DNA of 64,000 bases, from positions 59,855,468-59,919,467 of the forward strand of contig CM061233.1 of assembly GCA_030844895.1 (NCBI GenBank). The letters run 5' to 3'. The stretch is from Ambrosia x helenae (Eukaryota > Streptophyta > Magnoliopsida > Asterales > Asteraceae). Every line of letters begins with the position of its first letter. Positions within the stretch are counted from its first letter, which is position 1. This document shows positions 18,700-31,843 of the stretch, piece after piece. The translations under genes were made by a program, and so were the position numbers. The notes beneath the pieces were generated by a model. The model had not been told where the DNA came from and did no database searches. It worked only from the letters and a program-made list of their open reading frames with translations.

Positions 18700-21009
18700 T
18701 GTAACACCCCAACCGATGGCGGAAACATCGAGGTGTCACGTAGTAACGATTGTTCAATAGCACATGGACTAAAAGTGTAAATATTGATACATTGATTAAA
18801 TAGTTTATTACAATGAAATGAAATACAACGATTCTAAATGTCAACTAAACTGAAATACAATGAATTCAAAATCTAAGTAAATTCCAAAAGCTTAAAAGTC
18901 ATCTCATAAATAACCTGAAACATGTACGAAAATAGAATATGTCAATACAAAATGTATTGGTGAGCATACCCTGTTTGAATACATATAGTAGAAAAGTGTT
19001 TCGCAATTCACGTGTTGTATACTGTTTGCAATTATGTAATAAATATATCCGTTCAAAATCAACCCTAAAAAATATGTATCAAGAATTAAGAATCAAGAAT
19101 CAAAACATTTTTTGAGTAATATGAATCACAAGACAATGACCAAGGTCTCTCAACAGAGTCACAAGGGGTATATACCATAGTACTATTCATTGAAATGCCC
19201 AGGCCCTCAAAGGTTAATGATTTTGACAAGTCATGGACACACAAATTAACATAAAGCAAACACACATGAGAATTGCATTTATTAAAAGAAATTGAAACTT
19301 GATTGTAAGTACATGAGTCACCCCAAAATGTAAAACAGTAAAAAGGGGAAAGATATACTCACATTCGACAATTAGTAACTTGACTAAGTGAGCGAGCGTA
19401 AGCGAGCAAATCCAAAAGATCAACCTAAAGTTTAAAGTGTTCCCAAAATAAGTATTTAAACTTAAAAGTGTCTAGGGTTTCTATTCTAAGGCACTTAGGA
19501 TGTTAGGTCTATATTTGGGTTTTTAAGTTTATCGAACATCGCAAAAATTTATGATTTTTTACTATCATGTGTTATAAAAGAAAATAATATAAGTTGGTAT
19601 TTTTTTTTCTAACACATGCATTTTTCTAAGGTTAATAATATTAAGTTTAATTCAGAAAAATATTTGAAATAATATCTAAGAAATCTTTTATTATCTTTAT
19701 TTCACTAATAATTACACAAAATCATAACTAAACCAAATTCACTTTGAAAAATAAAAGTTTTTAGGAAACATCAACCTACTGACTTAGAATTTCCCAACAT
19801 AATTTTTATAAAATTTTTGAGGTTAAAAATAGATTTTTTATAAATTTTATTTGATTAAAGCTTATTAAAACAAATAAAAAAATAAAAAAAATATGATAAC
19901 ATGTGAAAACATGTCAAAACTGAGGAAAATGGTTATGAAAGTTATTCTAATATAATGAAAAATATTTCCACCAATTTTCATGACCAAACGCATTATCATT
20001 GATTTAATATGAATTTAATATGATTAAAACATATAAAAATCACTAAAAATATTATATAACGCATAAAATGCCAAAACCAAGTTCTAAAATTCCTAATCGG
20101 CCAAATGAATCACCATGTCAAATTTCATAATTTTTAGGTCAATAATAACCGAGTTATGAATTTTTAAGTTCAAAAGATTTTAAATAAAAAAAATCCCAAA
20201 TACTCCTAAGAACACCCTAACCTTAGAAATTCAATTGAAGCCCTTAAAGCCTATAATCAACCAAACAGACAGGTGGCTTTTGATCTACAAATGAAAACTA
20301 AGAGTATTGCAAAAAGGAATTGGAAAAACTTACAATGTGGTTAGTCCAATTAAGAAGAAAAGAAAACTGAATAATAAAATAATAAGCTTCCAAATTCGTC
20401 AGAAAACAAGATGATAATTGGGGCTTCAAGTGAAGAAATGATAGAACACATGAGAGCATTGTGTGTAATTGGAGTATAATTGAATGGTTTGTGGTGGAAT
20501 TGATAATGTGTAAAAAATGAAGTTTTTATACTAATTTTGAAGTAATTCTTGTCATATTTAATATTAATTATATACAAATGGTAGGAAAATGAATGGACAA
20601 AGTAAATAGCATCATAAAGTCAAGATTTGAAGTGATTGGGAGTTGAAAATATTGAAATTTAATATGATGATGAATGGAAATTTAATTAAATTTAGTGAAA
20701 CCATTAAAAGACTCTTTAGTAGAGTTCTTTATGTTACTTGATTAGAGTTTTATGACTCAAATTAAGTTACACTCTTCAACTACTAATTGTTCTTGTAAAA
20801 AAATTAGGCTTTGTGCCTCATTTGATATACAAGAAACATACGTGCTCGGGTGTAGATGTGAGTATAAAACATGAATACCTAAAATTATAATTTTTATTAA
20901 ATTGCGACTTTTGATCCTTTTAGACTACGAGAGTTAAAATGATAATTTGAAAATAGCCGAGGGACCATTTGTGTATATTTATGAAAAGTGTAGGGTGTAG
21001 GTTGTCACA
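18700..21009 (-). repeat. 3' LTR of the LARD
   Basis: 2,310 bp, near-identical to 23537-25835. Small differences include an extra 'gaattaa' near 19082 and a length change in an A-rich run near 19578. It has no coding capacity. Confidence 0.95.
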
Positions 21010-21085
21010 GTCTCCCCTACTTTAAAAAAATTCGTCCCGAAATTCCCTTCAAGTGAGGGTTTTTATGAAACAAAAGATGTTGTAA

Positions 21086-21136
<51 letters not shown>

Positions 21137-23536
21137 TGCATTCGTCATGTTTTGAAAGAAAAAAATTAAGTAGTTGTCTAATATCCAAAATAAAAGTTTC
21201 AAAATCTTTGAAAGTTGACCTGAGGTTAAGAAGTTGAGTATTTAAATGAGAAAGGTTTTGGGGATGTGTAATTGGTGAGGGCAGAGGTACCAATGAAGCA
21301 GTCTCCCCTACTTTATAAAGATTTCTGACTGAACTTTATTAGAGTATGCAACAAGAATTCAAATACCCAGGAGTGTAAGAGTACACAGGGTTGGATTTTT
21401 TCTGTGTGGGTGGTCAAACGAAAGATTCTAGGAAGACGAATTGAAGCTCGTGTAAGAACGTTCTTATCAAAAATACTAGCTATTAGTCAACTATCTAATG
21501 AAGAGGTAGTAATGGGTAGGTTCTTGGTCAGACTCCTAGTCCGCTCCCGCAATATCGTTTATGCTTATATATAGGGTGTACCGCAGCTGACCCACCACAC
21601 TCCCGATACTTTGGACTCGTACTGATTGTCTACCAACAGCCTAAATAGAATTACACACCACCCTCATGTACCTGTAAACCCATGATTGCGTTCCGGACCG
21701 TAATCATCGATTTACCTTACACTAGGGTGTTATGCTTTTCCATAACCCTATCCTAAGTAATACCAGAAACAAATGCGTGCAATCAGGATATGCTAAGTAA
21801 TTGATACTGCAATGAAACAATGACATGGTTAGAGGTCCTTCCCTTTCAGTTTACCCTTTAACCGTAATGAGAGTAACATGTAAGTAATAGACATGGTTAG
21901 AGGTTCTTCCCTTTTGGGTTCACCCTTAACCGGTAACTTATGTTCACATCGTTGGCTCTAAACACTCATATTGATAGACCCTGAGGTTTACACCGTTCCC
22001 CTCGAATTGAAGAAATACTCTAATCCGAGTCGTACGTGGGCACTGGCTTAGATCTCATATGAGTTATCAACTGGTATGTTCGTTGGCCATGATGATGAAC
22101 AAAATAATGTAAAGTATAACAGGGTTTTGCTCAAAACAGGAAAGAAAATATGCATACCAAATATAAGTATAGAATAAAATTTCGATTGAAAGAATAGTAT
22201 AATATAAAGCAAGTACAATTTGAACAAAATGAAAGTAAACGAGTTAAATTAATGCTCAAAAACCAGTGTTGCAAGAATAACTACTAATAATTAGTGCGAG
22301 TATAATAAGATAAATTTTCATTAATCAAAACGTAGTTTGCTCAATCTTTGTGATATAGTTGAAAGAAAAGTAGTAATGCATGAGGATAACTTTTTAGAAA
22401 TCGAAGTGTGTTTTAGATTCAAAACAGGTTCATTTGCAAAATCTTCGTAAATACACATTTTCATGTGTTTACGAGATGTGTTTACGAGAAGTCGAGTTTG
22501 AAAAAATGTTATAAGGCTTATTATTAGTTGCAAATTTCTCCCGAAAATATATATTGGATATGTCATATGAAAACAAAAGATTTACATTTGGTCTTTAAAA
22601 TATGCAATACAAGTTTGTAAAATGCAAAATGAAACCATTTCATGAAGTATGTGTAAATCGAATGTGTTTTAAAAGACCAAGATTTAAAATAACGTGAATG
22701 ATAAAATTAACGTATGTAATAGATTAACAATATTTAAGAAAATTCATAATTTATCATTTGAGTCTACGAATGATGAACAAAACATAACTATCAATATCAT
22801 AAAACATTGAGATTGTTTCCATAGGAAACTTTGACTAACTAAAGTAATTGAAATGTTATTAGTGACTTGTGGGGGCGTACTTTAGCCTATAAGTGAATGC
22901 TCATCCCAAGAGTTCCCAGGTCGGCGTACGGGTCCCTCGTCTGATTAGGATTTATGCGAAATGACAGGCCTAGACAGAAAACTCAGGATACAGGCGCTCA
23001 CCCTTCCAGATTGCACGTGCCCCATCACTAGTAAATTCCAAAACTTTAGCGAGATTAAAAACGAGATGTAGAAATAGATCCTTGAGATGTGGATTTCACT
23101 CCTTACTCAAAGATGTATTTCAAAATTGAAAATTATTGTGGAATGAAACCAATCACTAAGTTAAGGATATCACTCCCAGCTTAGTGGTTAAGTTTCTTTT
23201 TGAAGGTAATACTCTTTGAGGTATGGATGTCACTCCTATCTCAAAGATATATTCCTAAGATATATAACATATAAAGGAGTGAAACTAATCACCAAGGTAT
23301 GGATGTCACTCCTAACTTGGTGATATCATTTCGTTTGTAAAATACGAGTGTCTTCTTTTCTAAGCAAAATACCGAAGGAATAACAAGAAGAAATCATAGC
23401 GAAAATATCTTGAAAGAAAATATAAAGATAAGAAGAATCTACACGAGAGGACTCGTGAAAATAAACTTAGTTATAGACTAGGCTAAAAGGCATTCTAATA
23501 ACCTAATTCCCTATAACCATGGCTCTGATACCAATC
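21010..23536 (-). other. Non-coding interior of the LARD
   Basis: 2.5 kb without any recognisable gag, protease, RT or integrase. It holds an (AAT)n microsatellite near 21087-21136, and around 23080-23330 several loosely repeated phrases such as 'gtatggatgtcactcctaactt' variants. The primer-binding site is at its upper edge and the purine tract at its lower edge. Confidence 0.8.
21087..21136. repeat. (AAT)n microsatellite
   Basis: About 16 uninterrupted trinucleotide units in the LARD interior, close to the 3' LTR. Confidence 0.95.
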
Positions 23537-25835
23537 TGTAACACCCCAACCGATGGCGGAAACATCGAGGTGTCACGTAGTGACGATTGTTCAATAGCTC
23601 ATGGACTAAAAGTGTAAATATTGATACATTGATTAAATAGTTTATTACAATGAAATGAAATACAACGATTCTAAATGTCAACTAAACTGAAATACAATGA
23701 ATCCAAAATCTAAGTAAATTCCAAAAGCTTAAAAGTCATCTCATAAATAACCTGAAACATGTACGAAAATAGTATATGTCAATACAAAATGTATTGGTGA
23801 GCATACCCTGTTTGAATACATATAGTAGAAAAGTGTTTCGCAATTCACGTGTTGTATACTGTTTGCAATTATGTAATAAGTATATCCGTTCAAAATCAAC
23901 CCTAAGAAATATGTATCAAGAATCAAGAATCAAAACATTTTTTGAGTAATATGAATCACAAGACAATGACCAAGGTCTCTCAACAGAGTCACAAGGGGTA
24001 TATACCATAGTACTATTCATTGAAATGCCCAGGCCCTCAAAGGTTAATGATTTTGACAAGTCATAGACACATAAATTAACATAAAGCAAACACACATGAG
24101 AATTGCATTTATTAAAAGAAATTGAAACTTGATTGTAAGTACATGAGTCACCCCAAAATGTAAAACAGTAAAAAGGGGAAAGATATACTCACATTCGACA
24201 ATTAGTAACTTGACTAAGTGAGCGAGCGTAAGCGAGCAAATCCAAAAGTTCAACCTAAAGTTTAAAGTGTTCCCAAAATAAGTATTTAAACTTAAAAGTG
24301 TCTAGGGTTTCTATTCTAAGGCACTTAGGATGTTAGGTCTATATTTGGGTTTTTAAGTTTATCGAACATCGCGAAAATTTATGATTTTTTACTATCATGT
24401 GTTATAAAAAAAAATATAAGTTGGTATTTTTTTTCTAACATATGCATTTTTCTAAGGTTAATAATATTAAGTTTAATTCAGAAAAATATTTGAAATAATA
24501 TCTAAGAAATCTTTTATTATCTTTATTTCACTAATAATTACACAAAATCATAACTAAACCAAATTCACTTTGAAAAATAAAAGTTTTTAGGAAACATCAA
24601 CCTACTGACTTAGAATTTCCCAACATAATTTTTATAAAATTTTTGAGGTTAAAAATAGATTTTTTATAAATTTTATTTGATTAAAGCTTATTAAAACAAA
24701 TAAAAAACTAAAAAAATATGATAACATGTGAAAACATGTCAAAACTGAGGAAAATGGTTATGAAAGTTATTCTAATATAATGAAAAATATTTCCACCAAT
24801 TTTCATGACCAAACGCATTATCATTGATTTAATATGAATTTAATATGATTAAAACATATAAAAATCACTAAAAATATTATATAACGCATAAAATGCCAAA
24901 ACGAAGTTCTAAAATTCCTAATCGGCCAAATGAATCACCATGTCAAATTTCATAATTTTTAGGTCAATAATAACCGAGTTATGAATTTTTAAGTTCAAAA
25001 GATTTTAAATAAAAAAAAATCCCAAATACTCCTAAGAACACCCTAACCTTAGAAATTCAATTGAAGCCCTTAAAGCCTATAATCAACCAAACAGACAGGG
25101 GGCTTTTGATCTACAAATGAAAACTAAAAGTATTGCAAAAAGGAATTGGAAAAACTTACAATGTGGTTAGTCCAATTAAGAAGAAAAGAAAACTGAATAA
25201 TAGAATAATAAGCTTCCAAATTCGTCAGAAAACAAGATGATAATTGGGGCTTCAAGTGAAGAAATGATAGAACACATGAGAGCATTGTGTGTAATTGGAG
25301 TATAATTGAATGGTTTGTGGTGGAATTGATAATGTGTAAAAAATGAAGTTTTTATACTAATTTTGAAGTAATTCTTGTCATATTTAATATTAATTATATA
25401 CAAATGGTAGGAAAATGAATGGAAAAAGTAAATAGCATCATAAAGTCAAGACTTGAAGTGATTGGGATTTGAAAATAATGAAATTTAATATGATGATGAA
25501 TGGAAATTTAATTAAATTTAGTGAAACCATTAAAAGACTCTTTAGTAGAGTTCTTTATGTTACTTGATTAGAGTTTTATGACTCACATTAAGTTACACTC
25601 TTCAACTACTAATTGTTCTTGTAAAAAAATTAGGCTTTGTGCCTCATTTGATATACAAGAAACATACGTGCTCGGGTGTAGATGTGAGTATAAAACATGA
25701 ATACTTAAAATTATAATTTTTATTAAATTGCGACTTTTGATCCTTTTAGACTACGAGAGTTAAAATGAAAATTTGAAAATAGCCGAGGGACCAATTGTGT
25801 ATATTTATGAAAAGTGTAGGGTGTAGGTTGTCACA
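23537..25835 (-). repeat. 5' LTR of the LARD
   Basis: 2,299 bp, partner of 18700-21009. Its inner end is fixed by the adjacent initiator-Met primer-binding site. Confidence 0.95.
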
Positions 25836-25840
25836 GCAGA

Positions 25841-26291
25841 CTTTGTCAACCTATCGACAATCACCCAGATCATGTCACAACCACTAGGCGATTTCGGGAG
25901 TTTGGTCACAAAGTCCATCGTGATACGCTCCCATTTCCACTCGGGAATTTCAGGCTGTTGCAAGAAGGCCGGACGGCTTTTGATATTCAACCTTGACCTT
26001 GGAACAGGTCAAGCACTTGCTCACGTACGAAGCTACATCCGCGTTCATGTTCGGCCACCAATAAAGTATCTTTAAGTCTTGATACATCTTATTGGAGCCA
26101 GGGTGGATAGAGTACCGGGACTTGTGAGCTTCATTAAGAACGAGCTCCCGCAAGCCTCCAAATAAAGGGACCCAAATACGTTCAGCGAAATAATGTAGGC
26201 CATCGGACCTGAGCTCAAGGTGACTATCAGCACCATGCATGGATTCGGTCAGGTAAGCCGGAATGGATAGTGAGCTGAAGAGCTCGAACAC
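25841..26291 (-). pseudogene. Ty3 integrase, N-terminal part
   Basis: Zinc-binding HHCC region (EAHKSRYSIHPGSNKMYQDL, then CLTCSKVK) followed, after a frameshift near 25980, by the start of the catalytic core ITMDFVTKLPKS and IWVIVDRLTKSA, which carries the first catalytic Asp (in MDFVTKLP). It ends at the LARD insertion and resumes at 18694 with the usual AHF.. continuation. Confidence 0.88.
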
Positions 26292-26647
26292 GACGAGGTT
26301 TAGCGGATTCCTTCCTGCTCAAGGCGTCTGCGACAACATTCGCCTTGCCAGGATGGTATTTAATAGCGCACTCGTAATCATTAAGAAGCTCGACCCAGCG
26401 ACATTGTCTTATGTTCAACACCTTCTGATCAAATATATGCTAGAGGCTCTTGTGATCGGTGTAAATGGTGCACTTGGTACCGTACAAGTAATGCCTCCAT
26501 ATCTTTAAAGCAAAGACTACTGCACACCATTCCAGATCATGGGTGGGGTAGTTTTCTCAGGAACCTTGAGCTGACGAGAAGCATAGGCAATGACCTTCTC
26601 GCGCTGCATTAGCACACAACCGATACCCCGGATAGAAGCGTCACAGT
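26227..26647 (-). pseudogene. Ty3 RNase H, frameshifted
   Basis: Begins DASIRGIGCVLMQ, the first catalytic Asp region, directly after the solo LTR insertion, then VIAYASRQLKVPEK. A frameshift near 26555 is followed by the CAVVFALKIWRHYLYG and YTDHKSL segments in another frame, with a stop (TAG for CAG) just before HIFDQK, and ends in HPGKANVVADALSRK. The enzyme degrades the RNA of the RNA:DNA hybrid; this copy is dead. Confidence 0.88.
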
Positions 26648-29007
26648 TGTGACAACCATCACCTGCGTTTTTCTTCAAGTTGTCAATTCTAGTCCTTGTA
26701 CTTTCTATCATTTTTTTAATTTATTAGAAGTTTTAATTTAATTTATGATAATCATTAAATTTTTCTTTTAATTGTGTTTCAATAATAAATTACCTTTTTA
26801 ATTAGAAATTTATTATGTCTTAAAGCTAATTAAGTTATGAATATAAAACTAAAGAGTGTAAATGCTCCAATTCATGAGCCATTAGTGCACCTTCATAAGT
26901 TTCATTATACCTTGCTTATTTCATTTGTTATAAATTGTAAGAAACATTAGTTGAAACAATAGGCGTTCCTCATTCTAAAATTTCATAAATTTTTATTCAT
27001 CTTGACTTTGCCATATTTTTGAGAGTATGTGTCTAAGAAGCATCCATTCGATTAAATCAAGATGTATCGTAATATCCTCTTCAATTCACTTCGTGATACT
27101 CCAAACAAAAAAAATCAAAGGCTATCAATTATCAATTATCAATGACGTTGACGCTTGAGTGTGCGTTTGTAGAGCTTGGAACTTCCATCTACGAATTCAA
27201 CCTCAATTCTAATCTGATTTGGGTAATCTGAGTCTAATTTTATTTATTTCTTATCTACTACAAAAGCCCTCTATCAATTTTTTGATAAAGGGAAATTAAT
27301 TTTCAATGTGACAAATCAAGTTCTATGGTTCATACAATAATTTTGGGATTTTAGGGCTTTTAAAGCTATTCTAGAACTAGCCTTTAGACATTGTAACTCA
27401 TATTATTTAGTGACTCTATTGTTGATTTGGTCTTAGCCATGCTTGTGAAAAGATTTTTGGAATTTATTCATGTTTTATACTAATTTAAGCTATTTTTATT
27501 CTATAAAATTCAAGTGGTAATTCTATAACTAAAATATTGTTATATATTCAAAATTCTATAAATTTTGGTTAACATTGTTATTTTAGTACTTTATACATAA
27601 TCTATATTATACTTATGTATGTATAAATTTTATACACCTCATGTAATTTATATATATATACATATATATACACGTGCGTCTAGACTTTTGATAGTTATTT
27701 AATTTACAAAACAATAATAGTCTTACATGCATTTTTTTATTCATTTTCTCATACTCACTATTCTAATTATATATAAATATTTATTTGCATCGCATTGTAT
27801 GAGTTGTGATATTTATTTATTCAAATATATAATTTGACACTTTCATACTCATACTATTGGTTGATGTTTAATGCTTTAGATATATTTTACATACACATAA
27901 ACTATATATATTTACATTTTATTTTGTTATATTCCAATTCTAGACAACTTCATTTATTATTATAATAATAATAATCATCATTTGATTATATTTTAATCCA
28001 ATCTATAACCTATACATATATGCTTATATATATTTATTCCATGATAAATATGATGTAAACATATCAAATTTTATTTGATCGAATCATTATTTACTCTTAC
28101 CATTTTATATAAATACGAATTGGAATATATATTTTCTTACGTTATAGTATCTAGACATTTTAGAGTCCTAAACTAAATCCCTAAACATATATGAACCTAG
28201 AGATCTCCAAGTCATTCTAGATTTTATTCTATTATTTATTTATACATATAATATTCATTATGTTAGGGCAATTTTTGGAGTTACCCAAACCGCTACAACT
28301 TGTGCTAGTCGTACTTTTTATTCTTCGCAACAAGTGAGTATATCTTTCCCCTTTTTCATGTTTTACACTTTTGGGGTGACTCATGTACGCTTATTACTTC
28401 ATTCACTTAATCATGGTTTATTCTATATTCACAATCCCAATTCTTGTATGTGTTTTACTTGTTGATTCGCTGATAGTGTGTACTTATGACCTGAATCATT
28501 AACCGCTGGGCGGCCTAGCATAGCAATAAATAGTACTTAATTATTGTTATGTGTGAACGATTATTCATCGCCTACTATGAGCGAATACTATATATATGTG
28601 ACTCTTGATTCATTAAACAAAGGTTTGATTTTGGGTAGCATTTGTACATAGCTTGAACACTAAATTGTAGACAGTATAACACGTGAATTGCGAAACTTTT
28701 TTCTACTATATGTATTTAAACAGGGTATGCTCACCAATACATTTTTGTATTGACAAATACTATTTTCGTACATGTTTCAGGTTATTTATGAGATGACTTT
28801 TAAGCTTTTGGAATTTTTACTTAGATTTTGGATTCATTGTATTTCAGTTTTAGTTGTCACTTTAGAATATTTGTATCTTATATTTTCCTTTCAATGTAAT
28901 AAACTACTTAATCAATATATCAAAATTTACACTTTTAGTCCATGAGCTATTGAACAATCGTCACTACATGACACCTCGATGTTTCCGCCATCGGTTGGGG
29001 TGTTACA
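26648..29007 (+). mobile_element. Solo LTR of the LARD's family, opposite orientation
   Basis: 2,360 bp bounded by TGTGACAACC and GGGGTGTTACA, with a perfect 5-bp duplication ACAGT (26643-26647 and 29008-29012) inside the host element's RNase H codons. The last ~300 bp (about 28680-29007) is closely related, in reverse, to the LARD LTR ends; the middle has diverged. A single LTR with intact target duplication is the product of LTR-LTR recombination that removed the interior. Confidence 0.93.
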
Positions 29008-29012
29008 ACAGT

Positions 29013-30159
29013 AAACCACAAAATCGTCCGTGCCTTCAGGCAAGGACAAGATAGGAGCAGAACAGAGTTTGGCCTTTAGCATCTGAAAGGCCGACTCTTG
29101 CGAATCACCCCAGTCGAACTTCTTGTCCTTCTGGGTAAGCGAGGTGAGGGGTTGAGCGATCTTCGAAAATCCCTCGATAAAACGACGATAATAACCTGCA
29201 AGACCCAGGAATTTCCGCACCTCAGATGGCGTCTTTGGTGCTTCCCAGTCTTTGATGGCTTCTATCTTAGCTGGGTCAACATGGATTCCTTTTTCATTAA
29301 CTACATGACCAAGGAACTGGACTTTCCGCAACCAGAAGCTGCACTTAGAAAACTTGGCGTACAACTGTTCCCGCCTCAAGAGTTCCAAGACAAGACACAA
29401 GTGTTTCCGGTGGTCCACTTCGTTCTTGGAATAGACTAGGATATCATCAATGAAGACAATCACGAATTTATCAAGATAGGGTTTACAAACACGGTTCATC
29501 AATTCCATGAATATGGCGGGTGCGTTGGTGAGACCAAAAGGCATGACCAAGAATTTGAAATGGCGATAACGAGTTCGAAAAGCGGTCTTCGGAATATCAG
29601 CTTCTTGGACCCTCAACTGATGGTACCCCGATCTCAAATCAATCTTCGAATAGAAACTAGAACCCTGGGGTTGATCAAACAAATCATCGATGCGAGGAAG
29701 AGGATAGCGATTCTTGATGGTAACCTTGTTCAATTCACGGTAGTCGATACACATACGCAAGCTTCCGTCTTTCTTCTTGACAAACAAAATAGGGGCTCCC
29801 CACGGGGATGAACTAGGTCGGATGAAACCCTTTTCTAACAGCTCCTGCAACTGGTTAGACAACTCCTGCATCTCGGGAGGTGCAAGGCGGTATGGGGCTC
29901 GGGCAATAGGGGCCGCACCTGGAGCAAGTTCAATACCGAATTCAACCTGACGATAAGGCGGGAGGCCAGGTAAATCTTCAGGAAATACGTCGGGAAAATC
30001 ACAAATGACAGGAATGTCTTCAATCTTCCTCCCCTCCTCAGACGAAACCGAAACAAGTGCCAGAATGGCAGAATACCCCTTTCGAAGATACTTATAGGCT
30101 TTCATACACGAAATGATACTCAAAGGGACCCCGCTCTTCTCACCATGCACCAATAGAAT
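29013..30159 (-). pseudogene. Ty3 reverse transcriptase
   Basis: Long open frame with the RT core: PYRLAPPEMQELSNQLQELL, SPWGAPILFVKKKDGSLRMC, IDYRELNKVTIKNRYPLPRI, FRTRYRHFKFLVMPFGLTNA and the catalytic box as FIDD (FVIVFIDDILVYSK), then FLGLAGYYRRFIEGFSKIAQ. FIDD is a known variant of the YxDD box. It ends in the connection/RNase H border (DDFVVYC) at the solo LTR. It is separated from gag-protease by a single stop. Confidence 0.92.
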
Positions 30160-31843
30160 TTATCCATCAGGGAGAGGAAGTCGGATGACTTTATCAAAAC
30201 AAACGATCTCAGCATGATACAAAGACAACCAATCCATACCCACGACAACATCAAAACTACCCAAGGACACCGGCATAAGGTCAATAGGAAAAGAATAACC
30301 CGACAATTCAAGGCGACACTCCCTAAGGACGTGCGTCGCTTCAACTTTCTTACCATCAGCCAATTCTATCAAGTACTTAGCCTCTAAAGGTGTAGGTACC
30401 CTATCAAGCAATTGACTAAAACCAAGAGATATAAGACTCTTATCGGCACCAGAATCGAATAAAACCATAGCATAGCGATTATCAAGAATAAACGTACCGG
30501 TAACAGTGTCAGGATCCTGTCGAGCCCCGCTCGAACCAATCACAAAGGCGCGAGCATTCCTGCCTCCGCCCCCGTTGTTCCCATTACCCGATCCATTCTT
30601 CCTAGCCTTGCCCTGCTTCAACTTGGGGCAGTTACGTTTGTAGTGACCAAGCTCACCACAGTTATAACATCCTTGTTTTCCCTGGTTTCCCTGGGGAGCA
30701 GCAACCTGAGGGACTGGGGCTGGTGTAACCGGCGGGTTTCGGTTCCCCAGAGGGTTGGACCTACAATCCTTGGCTTGATGCCCAATCTTATGGCATCGAC
30801 GGCAACGGTCCTTATCATCACAAGGACCAGTATGATGATAGTTACACCGATCACATTTCGGCAACTTCCCAGCATAAACCCCCGGTTGTCGCTCAGACGA
30901 CGATCCCCCAACATCAGACCTCTTCACCTGCTGAGGCTGAGCTGAACTCGAGCCTTTACCCACGCCTTCCCACTTTCGTTTGTTGCTCTCGGGAGCCTTC
31001 ACAGCAGCGCCTCGGGGAGGCAAGACTCCTTTAGCTACCTTCATATTGGTCAGCCTGTGAGCCGACCGAACCACCTCAGAATAAACAGTAAGATTACCCG
31101 CAGCTACCAATCCCGCAACCTCCGGCACCAACCCAGAAATATAGTGCTCAATCCTCCGATATTCCGGTGTGTGCAAATCCGGGCACAACACCGCTAACTC
31201 ATTGTGCCTAGCAGTGTAAGCTTCAATCTCGGACCACACCATCTTGTGATTCCAGACCTCATGCTCAAGCTTTTGGATCTCATCCCTCGGGTAGTACTCA
31301 TTTTTCAACAGCTGAATGAACTCTACCCAAGGCATAGCATGAGCTTCCCCAATACCCATGGTCTGGGTGGTGGAGTTCCACTAAGTCAGAGCTTGACCCT
31401 CCAGGGTCGCAGAAGCATATTTCACCCGGTCGCCTTCCGGGCAGCTACACATCGAGAAAACCGATTCAATCTTCTCCAGCCAGCGGAGCAGTCCCACTGC
31501 CCCTTCAGTTCCACTAAAATTGTGGGGCTTGCAATCCATAAACTTCTTGTAGGAGCACTGGGGTGGAGGGGGATTGACAGCACCACCTGGAACAGACACA
31601 CAGGTGAAAATCAAGAAAAGGTACAGTATCCTAGAACAAGGTAGAATTGGTGGAAATTGACGTACCATCCATAGCATTATGAGCAGCTTGGAATGCAGCC
31701 AAGGCAATGTTCACGTGCTGCTGCATCATGTTGTCCAACTCCGCTTGGGTCATATTAATGTTTCCACGGCCACCGCCGCCACCACGACCGCCAGCACGAC
31801 TGCCAGCACGGCCGCCTCTGTGACCTCCATGAGCTCCTGACAT
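30160..31843 (-). pseudogene. Ty3 gag-protease, broken by stops
   Basis: Starts MSGAHGGHRGGRAG with a glycine/arginine-rich head (31843). After a probable 79-nt intron it reads PPPPQCSYKKFMDCKPHNFS and LLRWLEKIESVFSMC, the retrotrans_gag core. A TAG at 31383-31381 replaces the second Trp of the family's ALTWWN. Then come two zinc clusters (CDRCNYHHTGPC.. and CRRCHKIGHQAKDC) and CYNCGELGHYKRNC, followed by the aspartic protease with FDSGADKSLI. A TAA at 30162-30160 (in place of the family's Glu) ends the frame; the next codons continue into RT. Confidence 0.9.
31587..31665 (-). other. Predicted 79-nt intron in gag
   Basis: On the minus strand the donor G|GTACGT follows GCTATGGATG, and the acceptor TTCCAG|GTGG follows a pyrimidine-rich tract. 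Joining the sides keeps the frame (NAMD-GGAVNPPPP). Without removal the frame stops after 14 further codons. Either this is a spliced intron or a chance insertion with good splice signals. Confidence 0.55.

Larger units (their letters stand above)
18700..25835 (-). mobile_element. LARD: large non-coding LTR retrotransposon derivative
   Basis: A 7,136-bp element with LTRs at 18700-21009 and 23537-25835, bounded on the plus strand by TGTAACACCCC and GGTTGTCACA. The 5-bp duplication GCAGA is perfect (18695-18699 and 25836-25840) and lies in the host element's integrase. A primer-binding site for initiator tRNA-Met (TGGTATCAGAGCC, minus, 23533-23517) lies 3 nt from the upper LTR, and a purine tract (AAAGTAGGGGAGAC, minus) abuts 21009, so it runs on the minus strand. 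The 2.5-kb interior has no gag or pol. The two LTRs differ at only scattered positions and small indels, so the insertion is young relative to its host. Confidence 0.95.

Noticed and set aside
21063..21293. ORF with a long tyrosine or isoleucine run
   Set aside because: It is the translation of the (AAT)n microsatellite in the LARD interior.
23517..23533. Possible initiator tRNA-Met gene (also at 17645, 32441 and 36640)
   Set aside because: Only the 3' end is matched and each copy abuts an LTR. These are primer-binding sites.
18700..25835. Two tandem solo LTRs as explanation for the 18.7-25.8 kb repeats
   Set aside because: A primer-binding site, a purine tract and a single 5-bp duplication around the whole unit show one element with an interior.
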